DNA of 13,916 bases from Lachnospiraceae bacterium (GCA_017420605.1 JAFOIS010000298.1:1-13916); one strand, 5' to 3'; shown: positions 6,091-13,172, numbered from the stretch's first letter. Made by a program: numbers and translations. Notes: generated from the sequence alone by a model not told the origin.

Positions 6091-6117
6091 AAAAAGCGCC
6101 TGCTTACGCAAGCGCTT
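6091..6117 (-). terminator. Intrinsic terminator of the rlmL-rdgB operon
   Basis: On the minus strand the arm 6117-6108 pairs with 6103-6094 (ten pairs, one G-U) around a four-base GTAA loop, followed by T residues at 6095-6091. The TAA stop codon of rdgB (6106-6104) lies in the loop, so the last codons of the gene form the terminator. It isolates rdgB from the CIRCE-controlled operon. Confidence 0.85.
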
Positions 6118-6721
6118 CTTTTATGAGAGATTCCATTTTCCGCATTGCCTTGCCGCGGTGGCTGATCCGGTTTTTTTCTTCATCCGTAAGCTCCGCTGCC
6201 GTTCGTCCGTCTTCGCCGGCCACAAAAACGGGGTCGAATCCGAATCCGTTTCTGCCGCGCGCTTCGTGGCCGATCTTCCCCTCCATCGTCTCCTCCGCAA
6301 GATACGTACGGCCGTCCGGAAACGCGGCCGCGATCGCGCAGACGTACCTCGCCGTCCGCTTCTCCTCCGGCACGTCCGAGAGCATGGAAAGGATCGCCGC
6401 GTTTTTCTTATCATACGGCGTTTCGTGTCCCATGAACCGCGCGGAATGCACGCCCGGGCGTCCGTCCAGCGCATCGATCACAAGACCGGAATCATCGGCG
6501 AGGGTTATGCAGCCGAGCGCGCCGCAGACGGTCTTTGCCTTGATCATGGCATTGTCGGCAAAGGTCTCCCCGTTTTCGTCGATATCTCCCGTAAAGCCGG
6601 CCTCCTTCATGGAAACGACTTCGACGGGAAGATCCGAGAGGATCTCCCGGATCTCCCGAAGCTTATCGGCGTTTCCCGTTGCAAATACGACCTTTTTGAT
6701 TTCTTTATCCGCGCTGTCCAT
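6104..6721 (-). CDS. rdgB: XTP/dITP pyrophosphatase (RdgB/HAM1 family)
   Basis: The 205-residue enzyme hydrolyses the non-canonical purine triphosphates XTP, dITP and ITP to monophosphates, keeping deaminated purines out of DNA and RNA. Family motifs are all present: TGNADK (15-20), GETFADNA (51-58), ADDSGLVIDAL (75-85) with the catalytic aspartate, GVHSARF (90-96), NGFGFDPVF (158-166) and SHRGKA (187-192). The length is typical. The start overlaps the end of the upstream methyltransferase gene by 17 bases in another frame, which suggests translational coupling; GGAGAG lies upstream. The stop codon lies in the loop of an intrinsic terminator. Confidence 0.96.
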   Translation of the reverse strand: MDSADKEIKKVVFATGNADKLREIREILSDLPVEVVSMKEAGFTGDIDENGETFADNAMIKAKTVCGALGCITLADDSGLVIDALDGRPGVHSARFMGHETPYDKKNAAILSMLSDVPEEKRTARYVCAIAAAFPDGRTYLAEETMEGKIGHEARGRNGFGFDPVFVAGEDGRTAAELTDEEKNRISHRGKAMRKMESLIKEALA

Positions 6722-7925
6722 ACCCGGCGTCTCTCCCTTCCTGCGCTGCCCCGTCCGAAGCCTCTTCCGTTCCGGCCGGCCGTTTCGGCGGCTTCGGCCC
6801 CGGATACTGGTAAAACCGCGTCTCGATCATGCCGTTGTAGATCTTCCGGTTCTTTGCGGCTTTCTTTCCGACATAGAGTTCGGTATCCTCATATGCGGAG
6901 ATCAGATACATGGACCAGTCGCCGAGGGATTCATATACCCTTCCGAAGGTCCGGAAAAGCTCCGGCAGTGTTTTTTCGTTTTCCAGACGCTCCCCGTAAG
7001 GCGGATTCGAAACGAGGAATCCGTAATGCTTCGGATGCGAAAAGTCTGCGAGCGCTCTTGCCTGAAAATGGATATCCCCGCCGACGCCCGCCGCTTTCGC
7101 GTTATCCCGCGAAAAGGCCGCCGCTCTCGGATCGATGTCGTAACCCTGCAGGTCCGATTCCGCGGACGGAAGGATCAGCGACTGTGCTCTCTCCTTTTCC
7201 ATGCGGACCGCCCTTTCGCCGCCGAGATTCTCCCACGTCTCCATAAGGAACGGACGTGTAAGTCCCGGCGCCCGGCGCTTCGCCATCCATGCGGCTTCGA
7301 TCAGGAACGTCCCGCTTCCGCAGCACGGATCCACGAGGATCCTGCCCCTCTTCCACGGCGTCAGCATAAGAAGGCCGGCCGCAAGCGTCTCCGAGATCGG
7401 CGCGATCACCGGCGATACGCGGTACCCCCGCTTATGCAGAGACTCCCCGGAAGTGTCAAGGCACACCGATACCTCGTCGTTGCGGATCTGGACGCGGAAC
7501 TGATAGGACGGCCCGTCCTCCGGAAACCAGCTGATCCGGTAACGTCCCTTGAGTTCTTCCACCATCGCCTTTTTGACGATCGACTGGATATCGGACGGCG
7601 AAAAAAGGCGGCTCCGGATCGAGGATGCTTTTCTCACCCAGAAACGGCCGTTCCGAGGGATCCACTTCTCCCACGGCACGGCCCTGATCCCTTCGAACAG
7701 TTCGTCGTAGGTCTCCGCCCGGAAGCGGGCGCATTCGATCATGACGCGCTCTGCGCTCCGCAGATGCACGTTGGCAAGCGCGGCTTCGGCGATCCCTCCG
7801 TCAAAGAGAACGCGCCCGTCCTCGGTCGCGACCCTGTCGAAGCCGAGATCCGAAAGTTCCCTTTTCAGGACTGCCTCCAGTCCGAAATGACACGGAACAG
7901 CGATTTTTGTTACATTTTCCTGCAT
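6705..7925 (-). CDS. THUMP-domain 23S rRNA guanine-N2-methyltransferase (RlmL/YpsC type)
   Basis: This is a 406-residue predicted class I RNA methyltransferase. Residues about 1-155 hold a ferredoxin-like plus THUMP RNA-binding unit. HKRGYR (164-169) opens the UPF0020 domain. The S-adenosylmethionine motif is DPCCGSGTFLIEAA (199-212) and the catalytic motif for amino-methylation of guanine is NPPYGERL (307-314). In E. coli the homologous half of RlmL makes m2G2445 in 23S rRNA; the Bacillus homologues are shorter proteins of this size. The last 25 or so residues are low-complexity. It is followed with overlap by rdgB. The Shine-Dalgarno upstream of the ATG is poor (CGGGGT), so expression may be low or the real start may differ slightly. 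The exact target base is inferred. Confidence 0.9.
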   Translation of the reverse strand: MQENVTKIAVPCHFGLEAVLKRELSDLGFDRVATEDGRVLFDGGIAEAALANVHLRSAERVMIECARFRAETYDELFEGIRAVPWEKWIPRNGRFWVRKASSIRSRLFSPSDIQSIVKKAMVEELKGRYRISWFPEDGPSYQFRVQIRNDEVSVCLDTSGESLHKRGYRVSPVIAPISETLAAGLLMLTPWKRGRILVDPCCGSGTFLIEAAWMAKRRAPGLTRPFLMETWENLGGERAVRMEKERAQSLILPSAESDLQGYDIDPRAAAFSRDNAKAAGVGGDIHFQARALADFSHPKHYGFLVSNPPYGERLENEKTLPELFRTFGRVYESLGDWSMYLISAYEDTELYVGKKAAKNRKIYNGMIETRFYQYPGPKPPKRPAGTEEASDGAAQEGRDAGYGQRG

Positions 7926-7975
7926 TTTTTACCCCGAAACAGCCTTTTTCATCCCACCGGTGAAAGATTTTGCAG

Positions 7976-8004
7976 TTGCATTTATGCGAAAGGTGTACTA
8001 TAAT
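7976..8004 (+). promoter_or_regulatory. Candidate plus-strand promoter in the methyltransferase leader
   Basis: TTGCAT (7976-7981), a 17-base spacer and TATAAT (7999-8004) give a perfect -10 box at ideal spacing with a weak -35. It points away from the methyltransferase gene into a gene-free stretch, so it could drive a small RNA. Chance occurrence in this AT-rich patch cannot be excluded. Confidence 0.45.
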
Positions 8005-8019
8005 CAATCACGTAAAAAG

Positions 8020-8048
8020 AATTTACCCTTCAATAATTTTTTTTACAA
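8020..8048 (-). promoter_or_regulatory. Weak candidate promoter for the methyltransferase-rdgB operon
   Basis: On the minus strand TTGTAA (8048-8043), a 17-base spacer and TAAATT (8025-8020) each match four of six positions. A start near 8013 would give an untranslated leader of about 90 bases. It faces the plus-strand candidate head-on. Confidence 0.3.
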
Positions 8049-8076
8049 CCCCTTATTTAATTATTTATACTCCCCT

Positions 8077-8113
8077 GAAGGGCCGTCGGCAGCTCCCCTG
8101 CCGGCGGTCTTTC
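8077..8113. other. Very stable 16-bp hairpin
   Basis: The arm 8077-8092 pairs along its full length with 8098-8113 (three G-U pairs) around loop CTCCC. On the plus strand the 3' arm ends CTTTC, giving some terminator character; on the minus strand no U-run follows. It is the first of three hairpins sharing a CGGCAG/CTGCC core. Confidence 0.7.
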
Positions 8114-8118
8114 TATAC

Positions 8119-8192
8119 TCCGGCAGATCCGGCCTGCCCGTCTTCCGTCTCAGCTTCCGGCAGACTTTGCCTGCCCGTCTCCCGCCTCAGCT
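8119..8192. repeat. Two tandem 37-bp direct repeats with internal hairpin arms
   Basis: The copies at 8119-8155 and 8156-8192 agree at 31 of 37 positions (both begin TCCGGCAGA and end CTCAGCT). Each contains GGCAG and CTGCC arms that can pair, echoing the stem of the large hairpin immediately before them. The second copy runs into the stop codon of the NUMOD-like gene on the minus strand. Confidence 0.75.
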
Positions 8193-8414
8193 GCGGGCCG
8201 TCTTCGCCTTTTCTTTTGGCGCAGGGACTTCCTTCTTTTCCCCGGCGTCATCCGCATAACGCCAGATGAAGCCTCCGTCCTTATTGCGCTGCCCGCGGCA
8301 TACGCTGGAGATATGCGTTATGCCGTAGATCAGCTGCGCCTCCCGCACGCTGGCGTAACGGCACAGTTCTCTTCCCGACAGGTCATACTGGATCACACCG
8401 ACGTTTCTGCTCAT
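8187..8414 (-). CDS. Free-standing NUMOD-type DNA-binding protein
   Basis: This is a 75-residue protein. Residues about 5-54 match the NUMOD modular DNA-binding unit found at the C-terminus of HNH and GIY-YIG homing endonucleases: VIQYDLSGRE (7-16), then a helix-turn-helix-like SVREAQLIYGITHISSVCRG (22-41), then GGFIWRY (47-53). No nuclease domain (HNH or GIY-YIG) is attached or encoded nearby. The tail (56-75) is lysine-rich and polar. A GGGAGG ribosome site seven bases from the ATG supports it as a real gene. A TATACT box at 8453-8448 might serve as its -10, though no good -35 pairs with it; alternatively it is read through from sigH, whose stop lies 103 bases upstream. Its function is unknown. 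It could be a remnant of a mobile element or a recruited small regulator. Confidence 0.75.
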   Translation of the reverse strand: MSRNVGVIQYDLSGRELCRYASVREAQLIYGITHISSVCRGQRNKDGGFIWRYADDAGEKKEVPAPKEKAKTARS

Positions 8415-8517
8415 ACTTTACCTCCCTGTTTTTCCGGTTACGAAGCCAGTATAGCGTCCATGCCGTTTCAGGGAAAAGAAAAAGCAGTATCACAGAATGT
8501 CAAAAGATGTACACTTT

Positions 8518-9102
8518 TTACGGGAGCGCCGCGCGCGTCTTTTTCCGGATCCGCTGCAGCGCGTTGTCGATCGATTTCGGAGGCCGGCCCATCCGCGCGG
8601 CGATCTCCGTGTATTCCAGTCCGGCCAGATAATACCGCAGGACCTCTTTTTCCATTTTACTGAGGGAAACGCGGATCTTTTCCAGCATCTCGTCCGCCGT
8701 CTCCCGCTCGATCACAAGATGCTCGGGGCTGAGCGTAAGCGAAGCCGCGCCGGACGCATCGTTTTCTTCCGGAAGAGGCTCGGAGTGATTGAGGGGGTCG
8801 TTTTTCTTGCGGTTGGACGCGGTGATCGCCGTCTCCAGCTGCCGGACCACGCACAGATAGGCAAACGTCGAGAACGCGGCGCAGCGCGCTTCGTCGTATC
8901 CCATCACGGCTTTGAAAAGGCCGATCATGCCCTCCTGCAGAAGGTCATCCTCTTCGCCGCCCGCAAGATACCGCGCGCGGGTCAGGCGCCGTACCATCGG
9001 CTTGTATTTTTCAAGTAGGAAATCCATCACGGCGCCGTCGCCGGCCCGGAAGAGGCGCAGCAGCTCACCGTCCGCCAGCTTTCCGTACCGTTCAGCGTCC
9101 AT
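8518..9102 (-). CDS. sigH: RNA polymerase sigma factor SigH (sigma-H)
   Basis: This is a 194-residue sigma-70 family protein. Region 2 covers about residues 24-98, with DDLLQEGMIGLFKAV (52-66) and FSTFAYLCVVRQ (77-88). Region 4 covers about 145-191, with a helix-turn-helix in LEYTEIAARMGRPPKSIDNA (162-181). Sigma-H directs transition-phase and early sporulation or competence genes in Bacilli and Clostridia. The identification rests on these regions plus position: it is the last gene of cysE-cysS-mrnC-rlmB-sigH, as in Bacillus, where yacP also intervenes (absent here). It is somewhat shorter than the roughly 218-residue Bacillus protein. Its start overlaps the rlmB end by 11 bases and GGAG precedes it by seven bases, suggesting coupled translation. 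No terminator was found after it. In the usual order rpmG-secE-nusG would follow; here the NUMOD-like gene does. Confidence 0.92.
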   Translation of the reverse strand: MDAERYGKLADGELLRLFRAGDGAVMDFLLEKYKPMVRRLTRARYLAGGEEDDLLQEGMIGLFKAVMGYDEARCAAFSTFAYLCVVRQLETAITASNRKKNDPLNHSEPLPEENDASGAASLTLSPEHLVIERETADEMLEKIRVSLSKMEKEVLRYYLAGLEYTEIAARMGRPPKSIDNALQRIRKKTRAALP

Positions 9103-9967
9103 TGCGCATCTCCGCCTTTGCGTCTCTCTGCCGGAGCGCCTCGTATGCGAGCACGCCGCAGGCGACCGACGCGTTCAGGCTTTCGATCTCTCCGCGAAGG
9201 GGGATCGAAACGATCAGGTCGCATTCCTCGCGGACCAGGCGGCTTACGCCGTCACCCTCGTTGCCGATCACAAGGCACAGGGGGCCGGTAAGGTCCGCCC
9301 TGCCCATCGGCTGCCCGTCCATATCGGCGCAGGCAAACCATACGCCGGCTTTTTTCATTTCCTTCATGACCGCACAAAGATTCGTCGCCTTGGCGACAGG
9401 CGTGTGGTTCACGGCGCCTGCCGAGGCACGCGCACACGCGGCGGTCACGGTCGCGGCCCGGTGCTTCGGAATGATGACCCCGTGCGCGCCGACGGCGTTC
9501 GCGGTACGGATGATCGCGCCGAGATTATGCGGATCCTCGATCCCGTCCAGCATGAAAAGGAACGGATCCTCGCCCTTCTCCTTCGCGATGCGCAGAAGAT
9601 CCTCCGGCGCAGCGTATCCGATGGCCGCGGCCTGCGCGATCACGCCCTGGTGCTGTCCGGTGAGGGACATGCCGTCGAGCTTCTCGCGGGAAAGAAACGT
9701 CACGATCGTGCCGGCTTCCTTCGCATAGCGGAGAATGGTCTCGACCGCGGTATCGCTGATGCCTTCCTGCACGTAGAGCTTGTCGATCGTACGCCCTGCG
9801 CGGTATGCTTCCCTGACGCTCTGGCGCCCCTCGAGGCGCGTTTCCTCGAAAATGTCATTCTCCGGGGCACGCCGTTCCCTGTCGCGCGCCTCCTGCGGGC
9901 GCTTCGGATACGCGTCTTTTCCGTACCGTTTCGGGGATGCGTGCTTTCTGTCTGAATATCCGCTCAT
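9092..9967 (-). CDS. rlmB: 23S rRNA 2'-O-ribose methyltransferase RlmB-like (SpoU/TrmH family)
   Basis: This is a 291-residue SPOUT-class methyltransferase. After a basic, probably unstructured 38-residue N-terminus comes the substrate-binding domain (about 41-118, with LEGRQSVREA at 45-54 and GQHQGVIAQ at 104-112). The knotted catalytic domain follows: motif 1 NLGAIIRTA (148-156), motif 2 GNEGDGVS (235-242) and motif 3 IPLRGEIESLNASVA (255-269). E. coli RlmB methylates G2251 of 23S rRNA; the Bacillota homologue in this locus (YacO) may instead act on a related rRNA position, so the exact site is inferred. A strong CCGGAGGT ribosome site precedes the ATG, which overlaps the mrnC stop as ATGA. 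Confidence 0.95.
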   Translation of the reverse strand: MSGYSDRKHASPKRYGKDAYPKRPQEARDRERRAPENDIFEETRLEGRQSVREAYRAGRTIDKLYVQEGISDTAVETILRYAKEAGTIVTFLSREKLDGMSLTGQHQGVIAQAAAIGYAAPEDLLRIAKEKGEDPFLFMLDGIEDPHNLGAIIRTANAVGAHGVIIPKHRAATVTAACARASAGAVNHTPVAKATNLCAVMKEMKKAGVWFACADMDGQPMGRADLTGPLCLVIGNEGDGVSRLVREECDLIVSIPLRGEIESLNASVACGVLAYEALRQRDAKAEMRNGR

Positions 9968-10392
9968 TGCATTACCTCCGGACGCAGGATGAGGTCAAGG
10001 AGCTCCCCGATCCTTTCGCTGCGCCCGCACAGAGAAAGGTATCCGAAGACCGCCTCCAGGCCCGTGGCCCGGCGGTAATCGGATACCGATGCGTTTTTTG
10101 CCGTATTTTTCGGATTGGCGTTGCGGCCGCGGCGGAAAATATCCGCCTCTTCGGCCGTCAGATTTTCCAGAAGCGTCTCCGCCATGGCGGACTGGGCTGC
10201 CGCGCTGACGAGTCTTTTCGACAGACGGCGCCATTCTTTCGCCGGCCGGCTTCCCATACGGACGAGCCGCTCGCGGACGCCCAGTTCAAAGACCGCGTCT
10301 CCGAGATAAGCCAGCGTAAGAGGCGAATACTGTTCCGGCATGACCGGCGAAGCGCCGGCCGCCGGCCTGCCCGCATTTACGCTCTCGACCAC
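9964..10392 (-). CDS. mrnC: Mini-ribonuclease III (MrnC), 23S rRNA maturation
   Basis: This 142-residue protein consists of an RNase III catalytic domain without a double-stranded RNA-binding domain. The signature YLGDAVFELGVRE (29-41) supplies the catalytic aspartate, and ATGLEAVFGYL (109-119) the second acidic residue; GRNANPK (89-95) is also family-typical. In Bacillus the enzyme trims 23S rRNA precursor ends, with L3 stimulating it. The start is taken as GTG at 10392, because GGGAGG lies seven bases upstream while the internal ATG at 10341 has no ribosome site. It overlaps the cysS end by 16 bases and couples to rlmB through ATGA. Confidence 0.95.
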   Translation of the reverse strand: MVESVNAGRPAAGASPVMPEQYSPLTLAYLGDAVFELGVRERLVRMGSRPAKEWRRLSKRLVSAAAQSAMAETLLENLTAEEADIFRRGRNANPKNTAKNASVSDYRRATGLEAVFGYLSLCGRSERIGELLDLILRPEVMQ

Positions 10393-11780
10393 TTCACGCC
10401 CTCCCGCGTGTCCTGCAGGATGATGCCCTTCGCAAGCAGTTCGTTGCGGATGGCGTCCGCCCGCGCGAAGTCCTTCGCGCGCCGCGCCGCCTGCCGTTCC
10501 GCGATCATCGCCTCGATCTCTTCTCCCGGCAGTTCTTCCTTTTCGGGAAGGCGGATGCCGAGCACGTCGAGCAGTTCCATCAGCGTCTTCAGGTACGCAT
10601 CCGCGACGGCGGGCGCATTTTCCTCGCTGACGTTCATATTCGCGTAACGCACAAGGTCAAAGACGACGGCGAGCGCGTCGGCCGTGTTGTTGTCGTCGTC
10701 CATTTTTTCGTCGAATTTCTCCGTGAAGGACGGGCATTCCGCAAGGAGCGCGGCGTCCCCTTCCGAGGCCGCCCCTTCCGGACGGGCCGCAAGGTCCCTG
10801 AGACGTTCGACGCAGCGGGCGATCCGGGAAAGCGAGCTCTTCGCCGATTCCAGAAGATCCGCACTGTAGTTCAGCGGGCTCCTGTAGTGCGCGGACAGCA
10901 TAAAGAGGCGCAGCACCATGAGATCGTAGTGCTTCGCGATATCCCGCACTTGGGTGAAGTTGCCGAGCGATTTCGACATCTTCACCTTGTCGATCGTCAG
11001 GAAACCGTTATGCATCCAGTACCGCGCGAACGGAACGCCGTTGGCACATTCCGACTGCGCGATCTCGTTTTCGTGGTGCGGGAAGATCAGGTCCTCGCCG
11101 CCGGCATGGATATCGATCGTATCGCCGAGATACCGCTTTGCCATGACGGAGCACTCGATATGCCAGCCCGGACGCCCGTCGCTCCACGGCGACGGCCAGA
11201 AAGGTTCGCCTTCCTTCTTCGGCTTCCAGAGCACAAAGTCGAGCGGAGCCTCTTTTTCCTCTTCCCCGGTGACCTTGATCTCGCGGAATCCGGACCGCAG
11301 CTCGTCCAGGTTCTTCCAGGAGAGCTTGCCGTACTGCCGGAACTTTCTGGTCCGGAAATAGACCGTTCCGCCGCGTTCATACGCGAAGCCGTCGTCGATC
11401 AGCTTCCCGATCATTTCGATCATGCCGTCGATCTCCATGGTCGCAAGCGGGTGAACGGTCGCGGGCATGACGTTCATGCCCTCCATATCCTTTTTGCATT
11501 CCGCGATATACCGCTCGGCGATCTCCTGGGCGCTGACGCCTTCCTCGATCGCCGCCTTGATGATCTTGTCGTCCACATCCGTAAAATTGGAGACATAAAC
11601 GACATCATACCCTTTATGCATAAGATAGCGCCGGAACGTGTCGAACACGATCATCGGGCGCGCGTTCCCGATATGGATCAGGTTATAGACGGTCGGTCCG
11701 CACACGTACATCCGGACACGTCCTTCTTCCAGCGGCACGAATTCTTCTTTCCGCCGCGTCATCGTATTGAATATTTTCAT
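10377..11780 (-). CDS. cysS: Cysteinyl-tRNA synthetase
   Basis: This is a 467-residue class I aminoacyl-tRNA synthetase charging tRNA-Cys. Visible hallmarks are the HIGN signature (36-39), KMSKS (267-271) and a zinc site that recognises the cysteine thiol, made by C27, C210, H235 and E239 (within WHIECS and FPHHENE). GGEDLIFPHHENE (227-239) is highly conserved in the family. The C-terminal helical and anticodon-binding part runs to the end at normal length. GGAG lies eight bases before the ATG, which overlaps the cysE stop by four bases (ATGA). Pairing it with cysE links cysteine synthesis to its use in translation. No T-box leader was found in front of the operon. Confidence 0.98.
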   Translation of the reverse strand: MKIFNTMTRRKEEFVPLEEGRVRMYVCGPTVYNLIHIGNARPMIVFDTFRRYLMHKGYDVVYVSNFTDVDDKIIKAAIEEGVSAQEIAERYIAECKKDMEGMNVMPATVHPLATMEIDGMIEMIGKLIDDGFAYERGGTVYFRTRKFRQYGKLSWKNLDELRSGFREIKVTGEEEKEAPLDFVLWKPKKEGEPFWPSPWSDGRPGWHIECSVMAKRYLGDTIDIHAGGEDLIFPHHENEIAQSECANGVPFARYWMHNGFLTIDKVKMSKSLGNFTQVRDIAKHYDLMVLRLFMLSAHYRSPLNYSADLLESAKSSLSRIARCVERLRDLAARPEGAASEGDAALLAECPSFTEKFDEKMDDDNNTADALAVVFDLVRYANMNVSEENAPAVADAYLKTLMELLDVLGIRLPEKEELPGEEIEAMIAERQAARRAKDFARADAIRNELLAKGIILQDTREGVKWSRA

Positions 11781-12472
11781 ACTTCCGCTCCGTTCTTTCC
11801 TGACGGTCCCGCATCCGGAAGCAGCGCGGAAACGACGCGTTCCAGCTCCGTGACACGGTTTTTCAAAGCTGCATTCTGATTGGCGAGTGTCCTGATATCG
11901 TCGAGGACCGGGTCCGGCAGATCCTGTGCGAGGCTCTCCCGCGGGATCGGCGCGCCCGCGATGCGCACGATACGTCCCGGCACCCCGACGACCGTACAGT
12001 TCGGCGGGACAGGGTCTATGACGACGGAACCTGCGCCGATCTTCGTATTCTTACCGATCGTGATGGAACCCAGGACTTTTGCGCCGGCGCTGACCATGAC
12101 GCCGTCCTCCAGCGTCGGATGTCGCTTGCCGTGTTCCTTGCCCGTACCGCCCAGCGTCACGCCCTGATAGAGCGTTACGTTGTCGCCGATCTCCGCTGTT
12201 TCCCCGATCACGACGCCGGTCCCGTGGTCGATGAAGAATCCTTTTCCGATCACTGCGGCGGGATGGATCTCGATCCCCGTCCGGCGCGCGGCGCGCTGCG
12301 AGACCGCCCTCGCGCGGAACGTATGGCCGGCAAGCCACAGCCTGTGCGCCCTGCGGTAGCTCCGGATCGCGTGAAAACACGGATAGAGCACGACGTCCCA
12401 GTAAGAACGGATCGCCGGGTCTCTTTCCCGGAATATCGGATAAGCTTCTTTCATGTCACGCAGGATGCCCAT
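11777..12472 (-). CDS. cysE: Serine O-acetyltransferase
   Basis: This 231-residue enzyme makes O-acetylserine from serine and acetyl-CoA, the first step of cysteine synthesis. The N-terminal helical part (about 1-65) is short, as in the Bacillota enzymes. The left-handed beta-helix of hexapeptide repeats runs from about 68 to 170, with catalytic D82-H83 in IDHGTG (81-86), the acetyl-CoA region LGGTGKEHGKRHP (107-119) and VGVPGRIVR (162-170). The tail after about 188 contains a heptad-like helix (about 190-218), probably a short coiled coil. A GGGAGG site precedes the ATG. It is the first gene of the five-gene operon ending with sigH. Confidence 0.96.
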   Translation of the reverse strand: MGILRDMKEAYPIFRERDPAIRSYWDVVLYPCFHAIRSYRRAHRLWLAGHTFRARAVSQRAARRTGIEIHPAAVIGKGFFIDHGTGVVIGETAEIGDNVTLYQGVTLGGTGKEHGKRHPTLEDGVMVSAGAKVLGSITIGKNTKIGAGSVVIDPVPPNCTVVGVPGRIVRIAGAPIPRESLAQDLPDPVLDDIRTLANQNAALKNRVTELERVVSALLPDAGPSGKNGAEV

Positions 12473-12517
12473 TGCACGCCTCCCGTTGCAGCGTTTCTTT
12501 TCACGTTTGCTCTTTCA

Positions 12518-12546
12518 AGAATATTAGGACGGCGCCGGTTTGTCAA
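12518..12546 (-). promoter_or_regulatory. Promoter of the cysE-cysS-mrnC-rlmB-sigH operon
   Basis: On the minus strand a perfect TTGACA (12546-12541), a 17-base spacer and TATTCT (12523-12518) lie about 45 bases upstream of cysE. They come directly after the terminator of the preceding operon, so the five genes form a separate transcription unit. Confidence 0.8.
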
Positions 12547-12554
12547 GCGGACAC

Positions 12555-12616
12555 AAAAAGCCCCGGCCCTCCCCGTCCCTTATGCGGGACGGCGGCATTC
12601 GGGCCGGGACTTTTTT
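12555..12616. terminator. Branched, bidirectional-looking terminator after the DUF4340 gene
   Basis: The outer arms 12559-12569 and 12601-12611 pair over 11 bases (one wobble). Inside, CCGTCCC (12573-12579) and GGGACGG (12586-12592) form a second perfect 7-bp stem. T-runs flank both sides: minus strand 12559-12555, plus strand 12611-12616. It ends the upstream minus-strand operon, beginning right at that gene's stop codon. Confidence 0.85.
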
Positions 12617-13172
12617 ACGGCCCGGACGCGTCGGGAAGAAAATCCTCCGGCGTCTTCTCGAAATTGGCCCTGACGGAGGGCGCGCAGACATAAATGCGTG
12701 ACGGATCGCCGTTCAGCATGATATAGACGACGTTTGCCGAAGGGAACGTCCTGCTGATGCGCATTTCCGTTTCCTTCCCGTCCGTATCCGTGATCTTCAC
12801 CGTCACGAACGGCACAGCAAGCCCGAACTTCTCCAGTTCTCCGGACGCGTTTTCGATCACCCGTTTCAGACCGACGCCGGTCGTTCCGGCGCAGAACGCG
12901 TACACCTTCTGACTGTCCGGTTCTATCTCCGGCTCTTCCGGTATGACCCACTTTTCCCCTTCACGGCGGAAATGCGTTCCCGTCCCTTCTTCCGTCTCGT
13001 ACGAGATCTCCGCGATCCTGTCCGCGGTAAGGCCGCCCAGCAGCATTTCGGTGCCGGGCGCCGTCTCCTCTCCCGTTTCCTTCGGATGCGTCAGGATATA
13101 GTAGGCAAGGAGCAGACCCGCAAGGACGAGAAGAAGCAGAATGAGCGGCAGCGCCTTCTTCCACCGCTTCAT
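12615..13172 (-). CDS. DUF4340-like membrane-anchored protein
   Basis: This is a 185-residue protein with a basic N-terminus and one transmembrane segment (about residues 6-28), then an extracytoplasmic part. LTADRIAEISYE (48-59), EGEKWVIP (71-78) and LEKFGLAVPFVTVKI (113-127) follow the pattern of DUF4340 domains, in which a strand-rich unit repeats with a W-x-I/V motif. Proteins of this family are usually encoded with GldG-like ABC transporter subunits, and this one overlaps such a gene by ATGA. It is shorter than most DUF4340 proteins (around 300 residues or more), with only one clear unit before the stop. Its role in transport is unknown. The family call is from pattern and neighbourhood. 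Confidence 0.75.
   Translation of the reverse strand: MKRWKKALPLILLLLVLAGLLLAYYILTHPKETGEETAPGTEMLLGGLTADRIAEISYETEEGTGTHFRREGEKWVIPEEPEIEPDSQKVYAFCAGTTGVGLKRVIENASGELEKFGLAVPFVTVKITDTDGKETEMRISRTFPSANVVYIMLNGDPSRIYVCAPSVRANFEKTPEDFLPDASGP

Larger units (their letters stand above)
8011..8116 (+). ncRNA. Hypothetical small RNA in the gene-free spacer
   Basis: This is suggested only by a plus-strand promoter with perfect TATAAT ending at 8004 and a 16-bp hairpin at 8077-8113 followed by TATAC. The body between is AT-rich, including an eight-T run near 8037-8044, in contrast to the GC-rich genes on both sides. No known RNA family was recognised. Treat it as a candidate region rather than an annotated RNA. 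Confidence 0.2.

Noticed and set aside
3940..6100. Attachment-site duplication of the tRNA-Leu 3' end flanking the gtrA module
   Set aside because: No second copy of the tRNA-Leu 3' sequence was found near 5965-6100.
6039..8003. A 654-codon open frame on the plus strand
   Set aside because: It lies opposite rdgB and the THUMP methyltransferase, both with clear family motifs. The product is arginine/proline-rich and meaningless by eye.
12473..12614. T-box (Cys) leader in front of cysE-cysS
   Set aside because: The gap is only about 140 bases. It is filled by the preceding operon's terminator and a promoter with a short leader, and no T-box sequence or antiterminator is visible.
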